64,000 nt of DNA from Candidatus Margulisiibacteriota bacterium. Lineage in GTDB: Bacteria > Margulisbacteria > WOR-1 > JAKLHX01 > JBAZKV01. Under the pieces are notes generated by a model that did no database searches, was not told where the DNA came from, and was given only the letters and a program-made list of their open reading frames with translations. Location of the stretch: positions 1 through 64,000 of the forward strand of contig JBAZKV010000008.1 in the NCBI GenBank assembly GCA_041650635.1, in the 5' to 3' direction. Positions 28,199 to 36,704 of this stretch are shown in pieces (position 1 is the stretch's first letter; every line of letters begins with the position of its first letter). A program made the position numbers and the translations under genes.

Positions 28199-28204
28199 TA
28201 TCAT
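28199..28204 (+). promoter_or_regulatory. -10 box before the phosphodiester glycosidase gene
   Basis: TGCTATCAT, an extended -10 whose end is 6 nt before the ATG at 28211; no Shine-Dalgarno. Leaderless arrangement. Confidence 0.5.
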
Positions 28205-28210
28205 TGTTGC

Positions 28211-29725
28211 ATGAAGAAGATACTATCCGCAGCATTGATCTTGTTTTTTCTTTCCGCATCGCTTGGAGCAGCTGTGCTTAACGGCCTCCGCCACAGCAGC
28301 GACAGCGAAAAGATCAGGCTTGTTCTTGACCTTGATTCCACGGCAGTTTTCCGCCACAGCTTATCAGACACCGGGATAACGCTTGAAATAGATGATTCTG
28401 TGGCGGCAGAAGGTCTTTCGGAGTACAGGATCCTTGATGCATTGCTCGGCCCAATTTCTATGACAGGCTCAAATAGGACCCTCAAAATAACGATCCCGAC
28501 CCATTACAGGGTCGAAGGCCGGGTCTTTGCTCTGTCGCAGCCGGACAGGATAGTTGTTGACATAAACCGCACGGAAATATCCCAAGCCCCCGCCTCAGAA
28601 CAATCCCCCAAAGCCAGAAAAACTCCGTTTGAGCTTCCCTCATGGTTCGGTAAAGCTCAGGAAATATCAGAAGGCCTCTATTATCTTCCGATCGATCAGG
28701 ACATAAAAGGTAAAGCCGTCAGGTCGCACGCGGTCCTGGCATCACTAACAAAATTAGATCTGACCCCGGCAATAGTCGTGCCGCAGATCAAGGGAAAGGA
28801 TACCGTTCCGGTATTCAGCCCGTTGTTCGATTTTTTTGGCAGGCTTTTTGGAGAAGAAAAAGAGGAACGCTATGTTCACTTTACCAGAAGAACGGTCAAT
28901 ACCTTTGTCAAATCGCTCGGAGGCCTTGCCGGGGTGAACGGGACCTTTTTTGGGGCGGGGGGAACTCCGCTGGGGGTATTGATAATCGACGGACAGCTGG
29001 TATCTTCTCCCTTGTTCAACAGGACAGCGCTTATAGTGAGTAAGGACGGCAGTGCAAGGATAGCACCGGTAAAAATGGAAGGGTATCTAAAACTTGAGAA
29101 CGGCCAGACACTGGGGTTTTCCGCCCTTAATCAGCCGGTGGGACAGAATCAGATCGTTGTCCAGACCCCTTATTACCAGATGACCGACCCGTCCGGAGCC
29201 ACTACCAACATTGTTGTTGAAGATGACAGAGTGGTCGATATCACATACGGCGAAACAAAAGTTCCCGGAAGAGGGTTCGTGGTCTGTGCCAACGGCGCTG
29301 CCGGCGAGGCGATAAGGCCCCTGTTCAAAAAAGGCGATACCGTGAAGTGGTTCTTTATCACGTCTCCGCCGTTTGACAATATAAAACATGTTATCGGAGG
29401 AGGCCCCAGGCTCGTGCAAAAAGGATATGTTAATGTCACTTCAATTGAGGAGAATTTTAGGAGGGATGTTGCCTCCGGCAGAGCGGCCCGTACTGCGGTC
29501 GGCATAACAAAAAGCGGAGATATCATACTTGCGATGGTGGAAAAGAACCAGGCCAGCATAGGCGCCACGCTTGAAGAACTGGCATCTCTTATGGTAAAAC
29601 TCGGGGCCTATGAAGCTATGAACTTTGACGGGGGAGGCTCTTCTGCTCTTTCGATAAGCGGAAAATCGATGAACAGCGGCTCGCCCAGAGCGGTCAGCAA
29701 CGCCATCGTGGTCATTCCCAAATAA
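28211..29725 (+). CDS. AMIN-like plus phosphodiester glycosidase (NAGPA/DUF2233) exported protein
   Basis: Signal peptide MKKILSAALILFFLSASLGA. Then an AMIN-like beta domain (about 25-125: EKIRLVLDLDS, FALSQPDRIVVDI) that usually binds peptidoglycan, a linker, and a C-terminal phosphodiester glycosidase domain (about 210-505) with GVNGTFFGAGGTPLG, RTAVGITKSGDIILAMVE and the signature MNFDGGGSSALSI. Role: likely cleavage of a sugar phosphodiester in the cell envelope or exopolysaccharide. The start at 28211 is chosen for the signal peptide; an upstream in-frame ATG (28187) overlaps the promoter. The last 14 nt overlap the end of convergent fmt. Confidence 0.87.
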   Translation: MKKILSAALILFFLSASLGAAVLNGLRHSSDSEKIRLVLDLDSTAVFRHSLSDTGITLEIDDSVAAEGLSEYRILDALLGPISMTGSNRTLKITIPTHYRVEGRVFALSQPDRIVVDINRTEISQAPASEQSPKARKTPFELPSWFGKAQEISEGLYYLPIDQDIKGKAVRSHAVLASLTKLDLTPAIVVPQIKGKDTVPVFSPLFDFFGRLFGEEKEERYVHFTRRTVNTFVKSLGGLAGVNGTFFGAGGTPLGVLIIDGQLVSSPLFNRTALIVSKDGSARIAPVKMEGYLKLENGQTLGFSALNQPVGQNQIVVQTPYYQMTDPSGATTNIVVEDDRVVDITYGETKVPGRGFVVCANGAAGEAIRPLFKKGDTVKWFFITSPPFDNIKHVIGGGPRLVQKGYVNVTSIEENFRRDVASGRAARTAVGITKSGDIILAMVEKNQASIGATLEELASLMVKLGAYEAMNFDGGGSSALSISGKSMNSGSPRAVSNAIVVIPK

Positions 29726-30680
29726 AGCTGTCCCCTGCCTCTATCCTGTAGCCCCGTGCGAACTCCAGAGAGGACATCGCTTTGGAATTTTCCGGCTGGA
29801 CCCGCGTTATCAATAGGCCGCCTTCACCCGTGGAGATCACAATTCCCTGATCTTTTATGACATCCATGACCCGGCCGGGGGGTGCATCAGAAGATCCGGT
29901 AAAGACGCCCCGGCGGGGCGTCTTTACAAAGAGTTTTCCATCCAACAGTTTTATTACCGTCCCCTTATATCTGCATACCGCCCCCGGCCAAGGAGTAAAG
30001 GCCCTTATCTTGTTCCTGATCTCTTCCGCAGGTCTGGAAAAATCTATGATGCCATCCGTTTTCTTGATCGTCGCGCAATATGAGGCAAGGGATTCCTCTT
30101 GCCGCCTTGACCCTATGCCCTTGACCCTATCATTATCGCTTAAAACTCTCAACAATAATCCCGCTCCCGCCTTGAACAATTTATCCGTCAATGTCCCTGA
30201 ATTGTCTTCGTCATTTATAACGATCTTTTCCTGGGCTATTATGTCCCCTGCGTCAAGGCGTTCAATTATCTTCATGATAGTAACACCGGTCTCTTTGTCG
30301 CCGTTCAATAGTGCCGCCTGAACTGGCGAGGCTCCGCGGTATTTCGGAAGAAATGACGCATGAACATTGATACAGCCATATTTTGGAATATCCAGGAATT
30401 CTTTTGTCAGTATCTTTCCGTAAGCAACAACAACAATAAGATCAGGTTTTATCCGGGAGATCTCTTTAACGAATGCGGCATCCCCGACGTTTTCCGGTTT
30501 ATAAACCGGCAGGTTATGTTCTTTTGCCAGGGCTGAGACCTTTGAGCTTAGGACCCTTAACCCTCTGCCGGTGGGCTTGTCGGGCCGGGATATCACCGCG
30601 GCCACATCCTTTTTGGCGGAAAGCAGGCAGGAAAGGATATCCGCAGCGCCTTGGGGGGTCCCCATGAAAACGAGCCTCAT
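29712..30680 (-). CDS. fmt: Methionyl-tRNA formyltransferase
   Basis: Formylates initiator Met-tRNA. N-terminal formyltransferase domain with FMGTPQGAADIL, the catalytic INVHASFLPKYRGASPVQAAL and GVTIMKI; C-terminal domain with FTPWPGA. 322 aa, normal. A 29-bp near-perfect palindrome (29899-29927) is read in frame as VKTPRRGVFT around residues 251-260, in the C-terminal domain. Its ATG overlaps the def stop by 4 nt, the classical def-fmt order. Confidence 0.95.
   Translation of the reverse strand: MRLVFMGTPQGAADILSCLLSAKKDVAAVISRPDKPTGRGLRVLSSKVSALAKEHNLPVYKPENVGDAAFVKEISRIKPDLIVVVAYGKILTKEFLDIPKYGCINVHASFLPKYRGASPVQAALLNGDKETGVTIMKIIERLDAGDIIAQEKIVINDEDNSGTLTDKLFKAGAGLLLRVLSDNDRVKGIGSRRQEESLASYCATIKKTDGIIDFSRPAEEIRNKIRAFTPWPGAVCRYKGTVIKLLDGKLFVKTPRRGVFTGSSDAPPGRVMDVIKDQGIVISTGEGGLLITRVQPENSKAMSSLEFARGYRIEAGDSFIWE
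29899..29927. repeat. 29-bp hairpin repeat inside fmt
   Basis: Arms GTAAAGACGCCCC and GGGGCGTCTTTAC (13 bp, perfect) around a GGC loop. Translated in frame. Related in build (GTA...GCCCC/GGGGC...TAC) to the family B elements. Confidence 0.85.
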
Positions 30681-31162
30681 ATCGTTTCGTCTTTTCCCGG
30701 TTTTGTATGCCTTATTCTGGAAGGGTCTTTTATCCTGTCAACAAAAAGCACGCCGTCCAGATGATCGATCTCATGCTGAAGAACTATAGCAAGATAGCCT
30801 TCAGCATCGATGCAAAGAGGTTCTCCGTTTTTATCCAAACCTTTTACAAGGACCTTTTCGCTCCTTTCGACCTGGCCCTCTATACCGGGGACCGAAAGAC
30901 AGCCTTCGTAGAACATGCACTTGCCGCTTTTCTTCTGTATCTTTGGATTGATAAGCGCCACAAGCCCCTGCCCCACATCGGCAATTATAATTCTCTGTGA
31001 GACGCCCACCTGAGGAGCGGCAAGCCCCACACCCGGGGCAAGGCGCATAGTCTCTTCCATGTCCTCGATCAGTTTTTTGGTTTCGGGCAGGACTTTCGCG
31101 ACAGACCTTGACTTTTTCCTTAGGATCGGGTTGCCGTCGGTAAGTATCTTTAAAGCCGCCAT
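30677..31162 (-). CDS. def: Peptide deformylase
   Basis: Removes the N-formyl group from new proteins. All three motifs are intact: GVGLAAPQ (44-51), EGCLS (86-90) with the metal Cys, and QHEIDHLDG (129-137) with the metal histidines and catalytic Glu. 161 aa. Sits between priA and fmt, with 11 bp to the priA stop and a 4-nt overlap with fmt. Confidence 0.96.
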   Translation of the reverse strand: MAALKILTDGNPILRKKSRSVAKVLPETKKLIEDMEETMRLAPGVGLAAPQVGVSQRIIIADVGQGLVALINPKIQKKSGKCMFYEGCLSVPGIEGQVERSEKVLVKGLDKNGEPLCIDAEGYLAIVLQHEIDHLDGVLFVDRIKDPSRIRHTKPGKDETI

Positions 31163-31173
31163 ATAGTGCCTTT

Positions 31174-33168
31174 CTATCCCAGGTTAACGGGATCAACATC
31201 AACGCTCAGTCTTATCTGCCTGTTCTTTGACAGGACAGCAACCATCTCTTTGAGCTTTGATTTAATGATAGCCAAATCCTGTCCCTTAATCAACATCTGA
31301 TATCTGACCATACCGCGAAGTTTTTCCAGAGGGGCTTTTACCGGCCCCAGTATCTCTATTGTCCGATCAAAGGCTTTGAGCTGCGAACAAATCTGCAGCG
31401 CCTCTTGCCTTACCGCCTCCCGGTCTTTTCCGGAGAGTATCACATTGATCAGGAAAGAGAACGGAGGATATCCGAAATCCTTTCTGGACATTATCTCCGT
31501 GGCATAGAACTTTTTGTAGTCCCCTTCCACCGCGCTTGTGACGGCATAATGCTGAGGATTAAGGGTTTGGATCACAACCCTGTCCGGAGGTATAGCGTTG
31601 TTATCTCCTGCGGTTATACGAAAAAGGAAGTCGAACGCGGACTCGGCCGCCCGAAAGTCGGGAGAGTTCAGTGCTGCGTCCGCCGAGATCACCGCGACAA
31701 GCCCGAACTTCTTTTTTGGCAGGGCCTTTAGCACCATCTGCGTCCCTATAAGCACCTGCGCTTCGTCCTTTACAAAGGCCTCAAGAGCTATCGAAGCGTT
31801 CTTTTTGGAACTGAGGTTGTCCCTGTCTATCCTTATGGTCCTGACCTTCGGGAACAGTTTTCCTATCTCGGATTCTATCTTCTGGGTCCCCGCACCGAAA
31901 TAATTGATCGAATGGCTGAAGCATTTAGGACACACGATCTTTTTTTCCGAAAGAAAACCGCATCTGTGGCACCTGATAGTGCCATCCGGAGAATGATATG
32001 TAAGGGAAAGCGAACAGTTGGGACATTCTATCGCATTACCGCAGGCGCCGCAGACCAAAAATGGTGCGTATCCCCTCCTGTTCTGGATCAACATTACCGG
32101 CTTTTGTTCATCAAGCGATCGCGCTATCTCTTCCTTTAGAACTGAGCTTAACTGCCTTGACCTTTCTTCCTTTGTGTCAACAACAAGGATCTCCGGCTTG
32201 CTGTCATTGACGATTTGATCTTTCTCGCTAAAAAAATACTTTCCGTTCTGAGCCCTAAAAAAAGACTCTACGCTTGGGCTTGAAGAGCTCAGGATCAACC
32301 GGGCGGACAGTTTTTCTGCCATGAACAAAGCGGTATCCCTAACATGGTATTTGGGGGTCTGCTCGGATTTATAGGTGAACTCGTTTTCATCCTCAACAAT
32401 AATAAGTCCGGGATAGTGCACGGGCGCAAATATCGCGCTTCTTGTCCCTATGGCTATTTTTGCTTTCCCCAGGTACAGCCTTTCCCATTCACAAAACCTT
32501 TCTTTTTCGGTCATATTGCTATGGATAACGGCAACAATATCTCCGAAGTTCTTTTTGAATTCTTCCACGAACCGGTTGTCATGGCCTATCTCGGGCAGAA
32601 GCAGTATGACCCCCCTGTTTTCTGAAAGGGTTTTCTGGGCCTCTTTAATGTATGTACCCGTCCTTTCTGACAAACCCGCATTAAAAAGCAGGACAGGCTT
32701 CCCAGCATCTTTCTTAGTTTGTTCTTTGGGAATTGGAAATTGTTTGCCCCGATCCCTGTCGAGGGGGAAATTGCTTGCCCCGAGCCCTGTCGAGGGGGAA
32801 ATTGGAAATTCTATCCTTCTCTTCCCCGCCGTCTTCTCATAAGCCTCTATCCCCGGAGGAAGGAACAGCCTTAGGGCGCTGCCGAACAGGCAGCAGTAGT
32901 AAAAAGAGATCCACTTTGCTGTCTCAACTGAGCGTCGGGAAAACAGAGGAACTCTGGTCCTTATCTCAAGTATTTCTTTAAGGCGCTCTACCCCGGCTGG
33001 GGCTTCTTTTGAAATAGCCGTGATATAGCCGACCGCTTTTGCCCTGCCAAAAGGGATAAGCACCTGAATCCCGACAGCAGCTCTTGAGGTTGATTCCGCA
33101 GGGATCTTATATGTATATTCTTTGTCGGTCTGGGGAGAAACCTTGGAAAGGACTACCTGGACATACAT
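31174..33168 (-). CDS. priA: PriA-like replication restart protein with degenerate helicase motifs
   Basis: 664 aa; the N-terminal DNA-binding region begins MYVQVVLSKVSPQTDKEYTY. The PriA zinc-binding cysteines (CGACGNAIECPNC, CHRC, CPKC) and QNRRGYAPF, GAGTQKIE and DFRAAESAFDFLFR are conserved. The ATPase motifs are not: Walker A GVTGSGKT reads NAGLSERT (163-170), the DEEH box reads EDENEF (259-264), and the motif VI AGRAGR reads TAGDNNA. Family knowledge: actinobacterial PriA has similarly lost helicase motifs. It probably acts as a fork-binding or primosome scaffold without unwinding. A 31-bp tandem repeat encodes residues ~119-146 between DNA-binding and helicase-like parts. Confidence 0.88.
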   Translation of the reverse strand: MYVQVVLSKVSPQTDKEYTYKIPAESTSRAAVGIQVLIPFGRAKAVGYITAISKEAPAGVERLKEILEIRTRVPLFSRRSVETAKWISFYYCCLFGSALRLFLPPGIEAYEKTAGKRRIEFPISPSTGLGASNFPLDRDRGKQFPIPKEQTKKDAGKPVLLFNAGLSERTGTYIKEAQKTLSENRGVILLLPEIGHDNRFVEEFKKNFGDIVAVIHSNMTEKERFCEWERLYLGKAKIAIGTRSAIFAPVHYPGLIIVEDENEFTYKSEQTPKYHVRDTALFMAEKLSARLILSSSSPSVESFFRAQNGKYFFSEKDQIVNDSKPEILVVDTKEERSRQLSSVLKEEIARSLDEQKPVMLIQNRRGYAPFLVCGACGNAIECPNCSLSLTYHSPDGTIRCHRCGFLSEKKIVCPKCFSHSINYFGAGTQKIESEIGKLFPKVRTIRIDRDNLSSKKNASIALEAFVKDEAQVLIGTQMVLKALPKKKFGLVAVISADAALNSPDFRAAESAFDFLFRITAGDNNAIPPDRVVIQTLNPQHYAVTSAVEGDYKKFYATEIMSRKDFGYPPFSFLINVILSGKDREAVRQEALQICSQLKAFDRTIEILGPVKAPLEKLRGMVRYQMLIKGQDLAIIKSKLKEMVAVLSKNRQIRLSVDVDPVNLG
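32739..32800. repeat. Two tandem 31-bp repeats inside priA (family A relative)
   Basis: Copies at 32739-32769 and 32770-32800 match at 29 of 31 bases. Each holds CTTGCCCCGAG..TCGAGGGG (first copy with two changes), the reverse complement of the core of the leuS repeats. The 31-bp period shifts the frame between copies yet makes no stop. GGGAATTGGAAATT-like sequence flanks both sides. Confidence 0.85.
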
Positions 33169-33177
33169 GACAGATAT

Positions 33178-34383
33178 CTAAAGGACCGAGTCCAGAATGG
33201 CTGCGGCCAGTTTTGCTTTGTCCATCTTCTTTAGTTTAACGGACTTTCCGCCGGAAATCATAAGCACAGCCTCGGATTCATCGCTTTCAAAAGCCGAAAC
33301 AGGATTGGCCACGATAAGGTCCAGGTTCTTTTCCTTCAGTTTCAGTTCTGAATTCTTGATCAGATCCTTTGATTCGACCGAAAATCCTACCAGGACCTTA
33401 TTCCCCTTCTTTTTCCCGAGTTCCTGCAGAATGTCATCTGTTCTCTCAAGTTTAATTGCTGCTTCGGTATCCGGTATGCGGTCCCCGGTCCCCTTTTTTA
33501 TCTTGTCCTGCGACACAACAGCCGGCTTAAAATCGGAGACCGCGGCAGCCATGATGACAATATCCGCCCAATCAAAATATTTGAGCGCGGCTTTCTTCAT
33601 TTCCAAAGCCGTAGAGACCTTTTCTACCGCGGCTTCTTTTGGAAAGTCGATCCTGGCATCTGCCAGAACAACCCTGACCTCTGCTCCCCTGTCCAAGGCC
33701 TGGCGGGCCAGAGCAAAACCCATCTTACCCGATGAACGGTTGCCGATAAACCTGACCGGATCTATCGCTTCCCTGGTGCCCCCCGCCGTGATAAGGACTT
33801 TTTTACCGTCAAGGTCCTGCTTAATGCCAATTTTGCTTTGTACAGCGGCAATAATGTCCTCAAGACGGGCAAGCCGTCCGTCACCTTCAATCCCGCAGGC
33901 AAGTTCTCCGGAATCCGGACCTACAAAGCAGTATCCAAGGCTTTTGAGTTTTTTGACATTCTCCTGCACTAAAGGGTTATCCCACATCCTTGTGTTCATC
34001 GCCGGAGCAAAAACCTTTGGGGAGCGGCAGGCCATTATTGTGGTAGAGAGCATATCATCAGCTATCCCGCCCGCAGTTTTGCCTATGATATTTGCGGTCG
34101 CAGGAGCCACCAGCAGCAGGTCCGCTGAATCAGAAATGGAAACATGCGGCACGGGCGTCATTACTGCGGAACTGTCATACAGTTCCGTTATGCAAGGATT
34201 TCCGGAAAGGGTGCGAAAGGTTAAAGGAGCAACAAATTCCCGGGCAGACCTGGTCATTATGACCCAAACATCCGCACCAAGTTTTTTAAGGGCCCTTAGA
34301 AGTTCTGCCGATTTGTAGGCTGCAATGCAGCCGGTGACCCCAAGGATGATCTTTTTATCTCTGAGAGGCTTAGCAGTTTGCAT
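33178..34383 (-). CDS. coaBC: Bifunctional CoaBC (phosphopantothenoylcysteine decarboxylase / phosphopantothenate-cysteine ligase)
   Basis: Two steps of CoA synthesis. The N-terminal flavin decarboxylase part has GVTGCIAAYKSAELLR, SADLLLVAPATANIIGK and the PAMNTRMWDNP motif; the C-terminal ligase part has ITAGGTREAIDPVRFIGNRS, AAAVSDFKP and KIKKGTG. 401 aa, normal. Downstream of rpoZ and upstream of priA, a common gmk-rpoZ-coaBC-priA-def-fmt order. Confidence 0.96.
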   Translation of the reverse strand: MQTAKPLRDKKIILGVTGCIAAYKSAELLRALKKLGADVWVIMTRSAREFVAPLTFRTLSGNPCITELYDSSAVMTPVPHVSISDSADLLLVAPATANIIGKTAGGIADDMLSTTIMACRSPKVFAPAMNTRMWDNPLVQENVKKLKSLGYCFVGPDSGELACGIEGDGRLARLEDIIAAVQSKIGIKQDLDGKKVLITAGGTREAIDPVRFIGNRSSGKMGFALARQALDRGAEVRVVLADARIDFPKEAAVEKVSTALEMKKAALKYFDWADIVIMAAAVSDFKPAVVSQDKIKKGTGDRIPDTEAAIKLERTDDILQELGKKKGNKVLVGFSVESKDLIKNSELKLKEKNLDLIVANPVSAFESDESEAVLMISGGKSVKLKKMDKAKLAAAILDSVL

Positions 34384-34412
34384 TTTGTTCCCGGGGCAAT
34401 GGCGCTGGCGGG

Positions 34413-34727
34413 CTATTTTTTCTTCTTGCTTGTTTTTTTTGCCTTTTTCAGCTCTTTTTTCTCAAGCGTATCAATGGACCAGAAATCCTTAGCCTTCTGT
34501 TCTATCTCTTTGACGGGTTTTTCAACCGGCCCCTTAAGAACCTTTACACTGAACTTGTTCTCTACAAATTCGCGCATTGAGGTGTCGATGGGGTCCAGCG
34601 GATTGAATTCCTCTATATAAGGGAGGGAGCCTTCGCTTATTTCCTTTGCCCTCTGAGCCAGGGCGTTGGACAGAAGGAACTTGTTGCTGACCTTTTTGAG
34701 GAGCATATCTATATTAGGGCTTTTCAA
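34413..34727 (-). CDS. rpoZ: RNA polymerase omega subunit
   Basis: 104 aa, starting from TTG that overlaps the gmk stop (TTGA). Core omega motif: NKFLLSNALAQRAKEISEG. The C-terminal tail is long and lysine-rich (KKAKKTSKKKK), beyond the usual fold. Position between gmk and coaBC supports the call. Confidence 0.88.
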   Translation of the reverse strand: MKSPNIDMLLKKVSNKFLLSNALAQRAKEISEGSLPYIEEFNPLDPIDTSMREFVENKFSVKVLKGPVEKPVKEIEQKAKDFWSIDTLEKKELKKAKKTSKKKK

Positions 34728-35335
34728 TTTAATAAGGTCCTTTCTTTTTCCACCTTTATTATAGCATTAATTTTGTCGGCCGCGGTCTCTACCCTGTCGT
34801 TGACCACTATGTAGTCGTATTTTTCCATGACCTGGAGTTCGGCAACCGCGGCCCTCAAGCGGTAATTAAGCTCCTCTACTTTTTCGGTTTTCCTGCGCCG
34901 GAGGCGGAAAGCAAGGATATCCACCGAAGGGGGAATAAGGAAGATGAAGACCGAACCAGCACTTTTTAGGATATTTTTGCCGGCAGTTTCTTTGACTTTG
35001 GCGGCTCCCTGTACATCAACCTCAAGCACAGCGGTCCCGCCTTTTTCAAGGACTTCCTGGACATAGCTCTTAGGAGTGCCGTAATATGCCCCGTGGACCT
35101 TTGCCCACTCCAAAAATTCTCCCTTTTCCGCGCCTTCAAAGAACTGCTGTTCGGTCATAAAAAAATAATCCCTTCCGTGTTTTTCCATGACCCTGGGAGC
35201 GCGCGTTGTTGCGGAGATCGAAAGCATAAGACCCGGGTTGGACTTTAGCAGGCGGTTGACCACGGTGCTTTTGCCCACGCCGGAAGGCCCGGAAATGATA
35301 ACAAGCAGGCCTTTTTTACTCTTGCTCTTTTTCAA
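34724..35335 (-). CDS. gmk: Guanylate kinase
   Basis: Phosphorylates GMP to GDP. P-loop GPSGVGKST, the GMP-binding SISATTRAPR..HGRDYFF region and EWAKVHGAYYGTP are intact. The start is TTG at 35335 with GGAG 5 nt upstream; no ATG is available in frame. TATAAT preceded by TGC (35376-35371) supplies a likely promoter with a ~30-nt leader. First gene of the gmk-rpoZ-coaBC-priA-def-fmt operon. Confidence 0.95.
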   Translation of the reverse strand: MKKSKSKKGLLVIISGPSGVGKSTVVNRLLKSNPGLMLSISATTRAPRVMEKHGRDYFFMTEQQFFEGAEKGEFLEWAKVHGAYYGTPKSYVQEVLEKGGTAVLEVDVQGAAKVKETAGKNILKSAGSVFIFLIPPSVDILAFRLRRRKTEKVEELNYRLRAAVAELQVMEKYDYIVVNDRVETAADKINAIIKVEKERTLLN

Positions 35336-35370
35336 AGAAGCTCCAAAAACCTTGACTACTCGTAATATAT

Positions 35371-35376
35371 ATTATA
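35371..35376 (-). promoter_or_regulatory. Extended -10 of the gmk operon
   Basis: On the minus strand TGCTATAAT, about 35 nt before the gmk TTG start. The leader carries a GGAG ribosome site, unlike most operon heads in this window. Confidence 0.55.
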
Positions 35377-35392
35377 GCATAATAGAGATTTT

Positions 35393-35902
35393 ATGCTCAG
35401 AAACAGAATGAATATCCTCATCCTTGCAATTATTGCCGTAACGGCGCTGGCAGGGTGCAGCGGCAACACTATCAACACCCCGGGTTATTATTCCGGCCCG
35501 GGAGGAAGTTCCTTTGCCACCGCCATCGCTCCCAATTATGGGACCGGAGCTTTCGACAAATATTCTTATTCCGTCAACTACTGCGACATCTACTGTTCTA
35601 TCAGCGCTCCGACCGATGAACAATGGTTCTTGATCCCTTCTGTTTCAGGAGGCTACGGGATCACCGTTACAATAACAAAACAGAGCGGGGAGTTGCCCAT
35701 CACGATATACGGGGAGCTTTACGACCAGTCCGGAAGCCATATATCGGGAGGAGGAGAGATAGTTTCTCCTTCTTCAGGTCTGTCCGAGACCTATTATCTT
35801 TCCCCTTCAGCACAGAACTACGCTCTAAGGGTCCGCGGCAACGGAAGCCAGTCGTTCGGATTCAAGGCTACCGTGATCTATGGCAGCGGAGTGTCATACT
35901 AA
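35393..35902 (+). CDS. Small secreted lipoprotein with PPC-like beta domain
   Basis: Signal and lipobox MNILILAIIAVTALAGC (Cys22 from the first ATG; the ATG at 35408 is an equally good start). The mature ~145 residues are Gly/Ser/Tyr-rich beta sequence. WFLIPSVSGGYGITVTI..LYDQSGSHI..YYLSPSAQNYALRVRG resembles the pre-peptidase C-terminal (PPC) beta-sandwich. No catalytic motif. Divergent from gmk. Function unknown. Confidence 0.75.
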   Translation: MLRNRMNILILAIIAVTALAGCSGNTINTPGYYSGPGGSSFATAIAPNYGTGAFDKYSYSVNYCDIYCSISAPTDEQWFLIPSVSGGYGITVTITKQSGELPITIYGELYDQSGSHISGGGEIVSPSSGLSETYYLSPSAQNYALRVRGNGSQSFGFKATVIYGSGVSY

Positions 35903-35953
35903 GCCGTGATCGCAGCTTGATCTGATCCGATATTATGGAAAGGAGTATTAAGC

Positions 35954-36178
35954 ATGAGTGGCGGAGTATCCCCCATCTACAAAGGGCTTGGCGGATTAAA
36001 GACCAGAAGGCCGGAAGGGGCAAAGGTCCCGGCTAACGCAGAGCCCCTTGTCAAAAGCATGGAAAATGCCTGCACCTACACACTGGGTTCAAGGGGCTTA
36101 GCCAATAATGACTTTTGGGCAGAGGTGAAGAACTTGTACAACAGGACCTGGCTCGGGAAAAGGCTCCCAATAAAATAG
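35954..36178 (+). CDS. Small hypothetical protein (74 aa)
   Basis: AAAGGAG stands 8 nt before ATG. Product starts MSGGVSPIYKGLGGLKTRRP and ends TWLGKRLPIK; basic, soluble, no known domain. It follows the lipoprotein gene by ~50 bp on the same strand. Its start M-x-G-x-x-S-P-I is shared with the protein at 40645. Confidence 0.6.
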   Translation: MSGGVSPIYKGLGGLKTRRPEGAKVPANAEPLVKSMENACTYTLGSRGLANNDFWAEVKNLYNRTWLGKRLPIK

Positions 36179-36184
36179 AGGGCT

Positions 36185-36688
36185 TTAAGCAAGCCTTTTG
36201 CTTATCTCCTCGGTGAGTTTTTTTACGCCCTCATAAAGGCCTTCGCCGTACTTGCTCTGTTTAAAGAACGGGACTATGGTCTCATCCAGAAGCTTCTCCG
36301 TGAATTCCTCGCTTATCCTGCTCTCAAGGCCGAACCCGATCTCAGTCTCTATCCTGCGCTCGAACATAGAAACGAGTATAAGTATGGCCTCATGTTTTTT
36401 CTTGCCAAGTCCCCATCTGTTAAAGAGATAAAATGCATAGTTTTCGGGTGGCATCGGTTTGGTGGTGCCGATCACGGTCACTACTATCTCTATGCCGCTC
36501 CTTCTTTCAAGATCGGTAGAGAGCTTTATCAGTTTGCCCATGTATTCCCCGCCTATAACGGCTTCATAATCGTTAACAAGTCCGATCTGCTTTGGGGGCA
36601 GCGGATACTTTTTAAAATCGAACTTAAACCCGCAGGCACAGCCCTTTTTCCATTCCGGAATTGACGCTTTGCATTTGGGACACTTCAT
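36185..36688 (-). CDS. TPM-domain protein with N-terminal zinc ribbon, no membrane anchor
   Basis: MKCPKCKASIPEWKKGCACG holds a four-cysteine knuckle (C3, C6, C17, C19). The rest is a TPM domain: GIEIVVTVIGTT, RWGLGKKKHEAILILVSMFERRIETEIGFGLES, and a helical end. TPM proteins are usually exported and membrane-anchored and some have phosphatase or photosystem-repair roles; this one has neither signal peptide nor transmembrane segment. A cytoplasmic role is inferred. It lies downstream of the metallophosphoesterase on the same strand. Confidence 0.82.
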   Translation of the reverse strand: MKCPKCKASIPEWKKGCACGFKFDFKKYPLPPKQIGLVNDYEAVIGGEYMGKLIKLSTDLERRSGIEIVVTVIGTTKPMPPENYAFYLFNRWGLGKKKHEAILILVSMFERRIETEIGFGLESRISEEFTEKLLDETIVPFFKQSKYGEGLYEGVKKLTEEISKRLA

Positions 36689-36704
36689 TAACTGGTTCCT
36701 CCTT

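Noticed and set aside
32739..32800. Direct repeats of 31 bp considered as a CRISPR remnant
   Set aside because: Only two copies, directly adjacent with no spacer, and inside priA; they are related to the palindromic repeat in leuS.
31174..33168. priA as a pseudogene
   Set aside because: The frame is intact over 664 codons and the zinc cysteines and several structural motifs are conserved; only ATPase motifs are altered.
33197..34318. Long open frame (373 codons) on the plus strand
   Set aside because: It is the antisense shadow of coaBC, whose full set of motifs is on the minus strand; its serine- and alanine-rich translation has no family motif.
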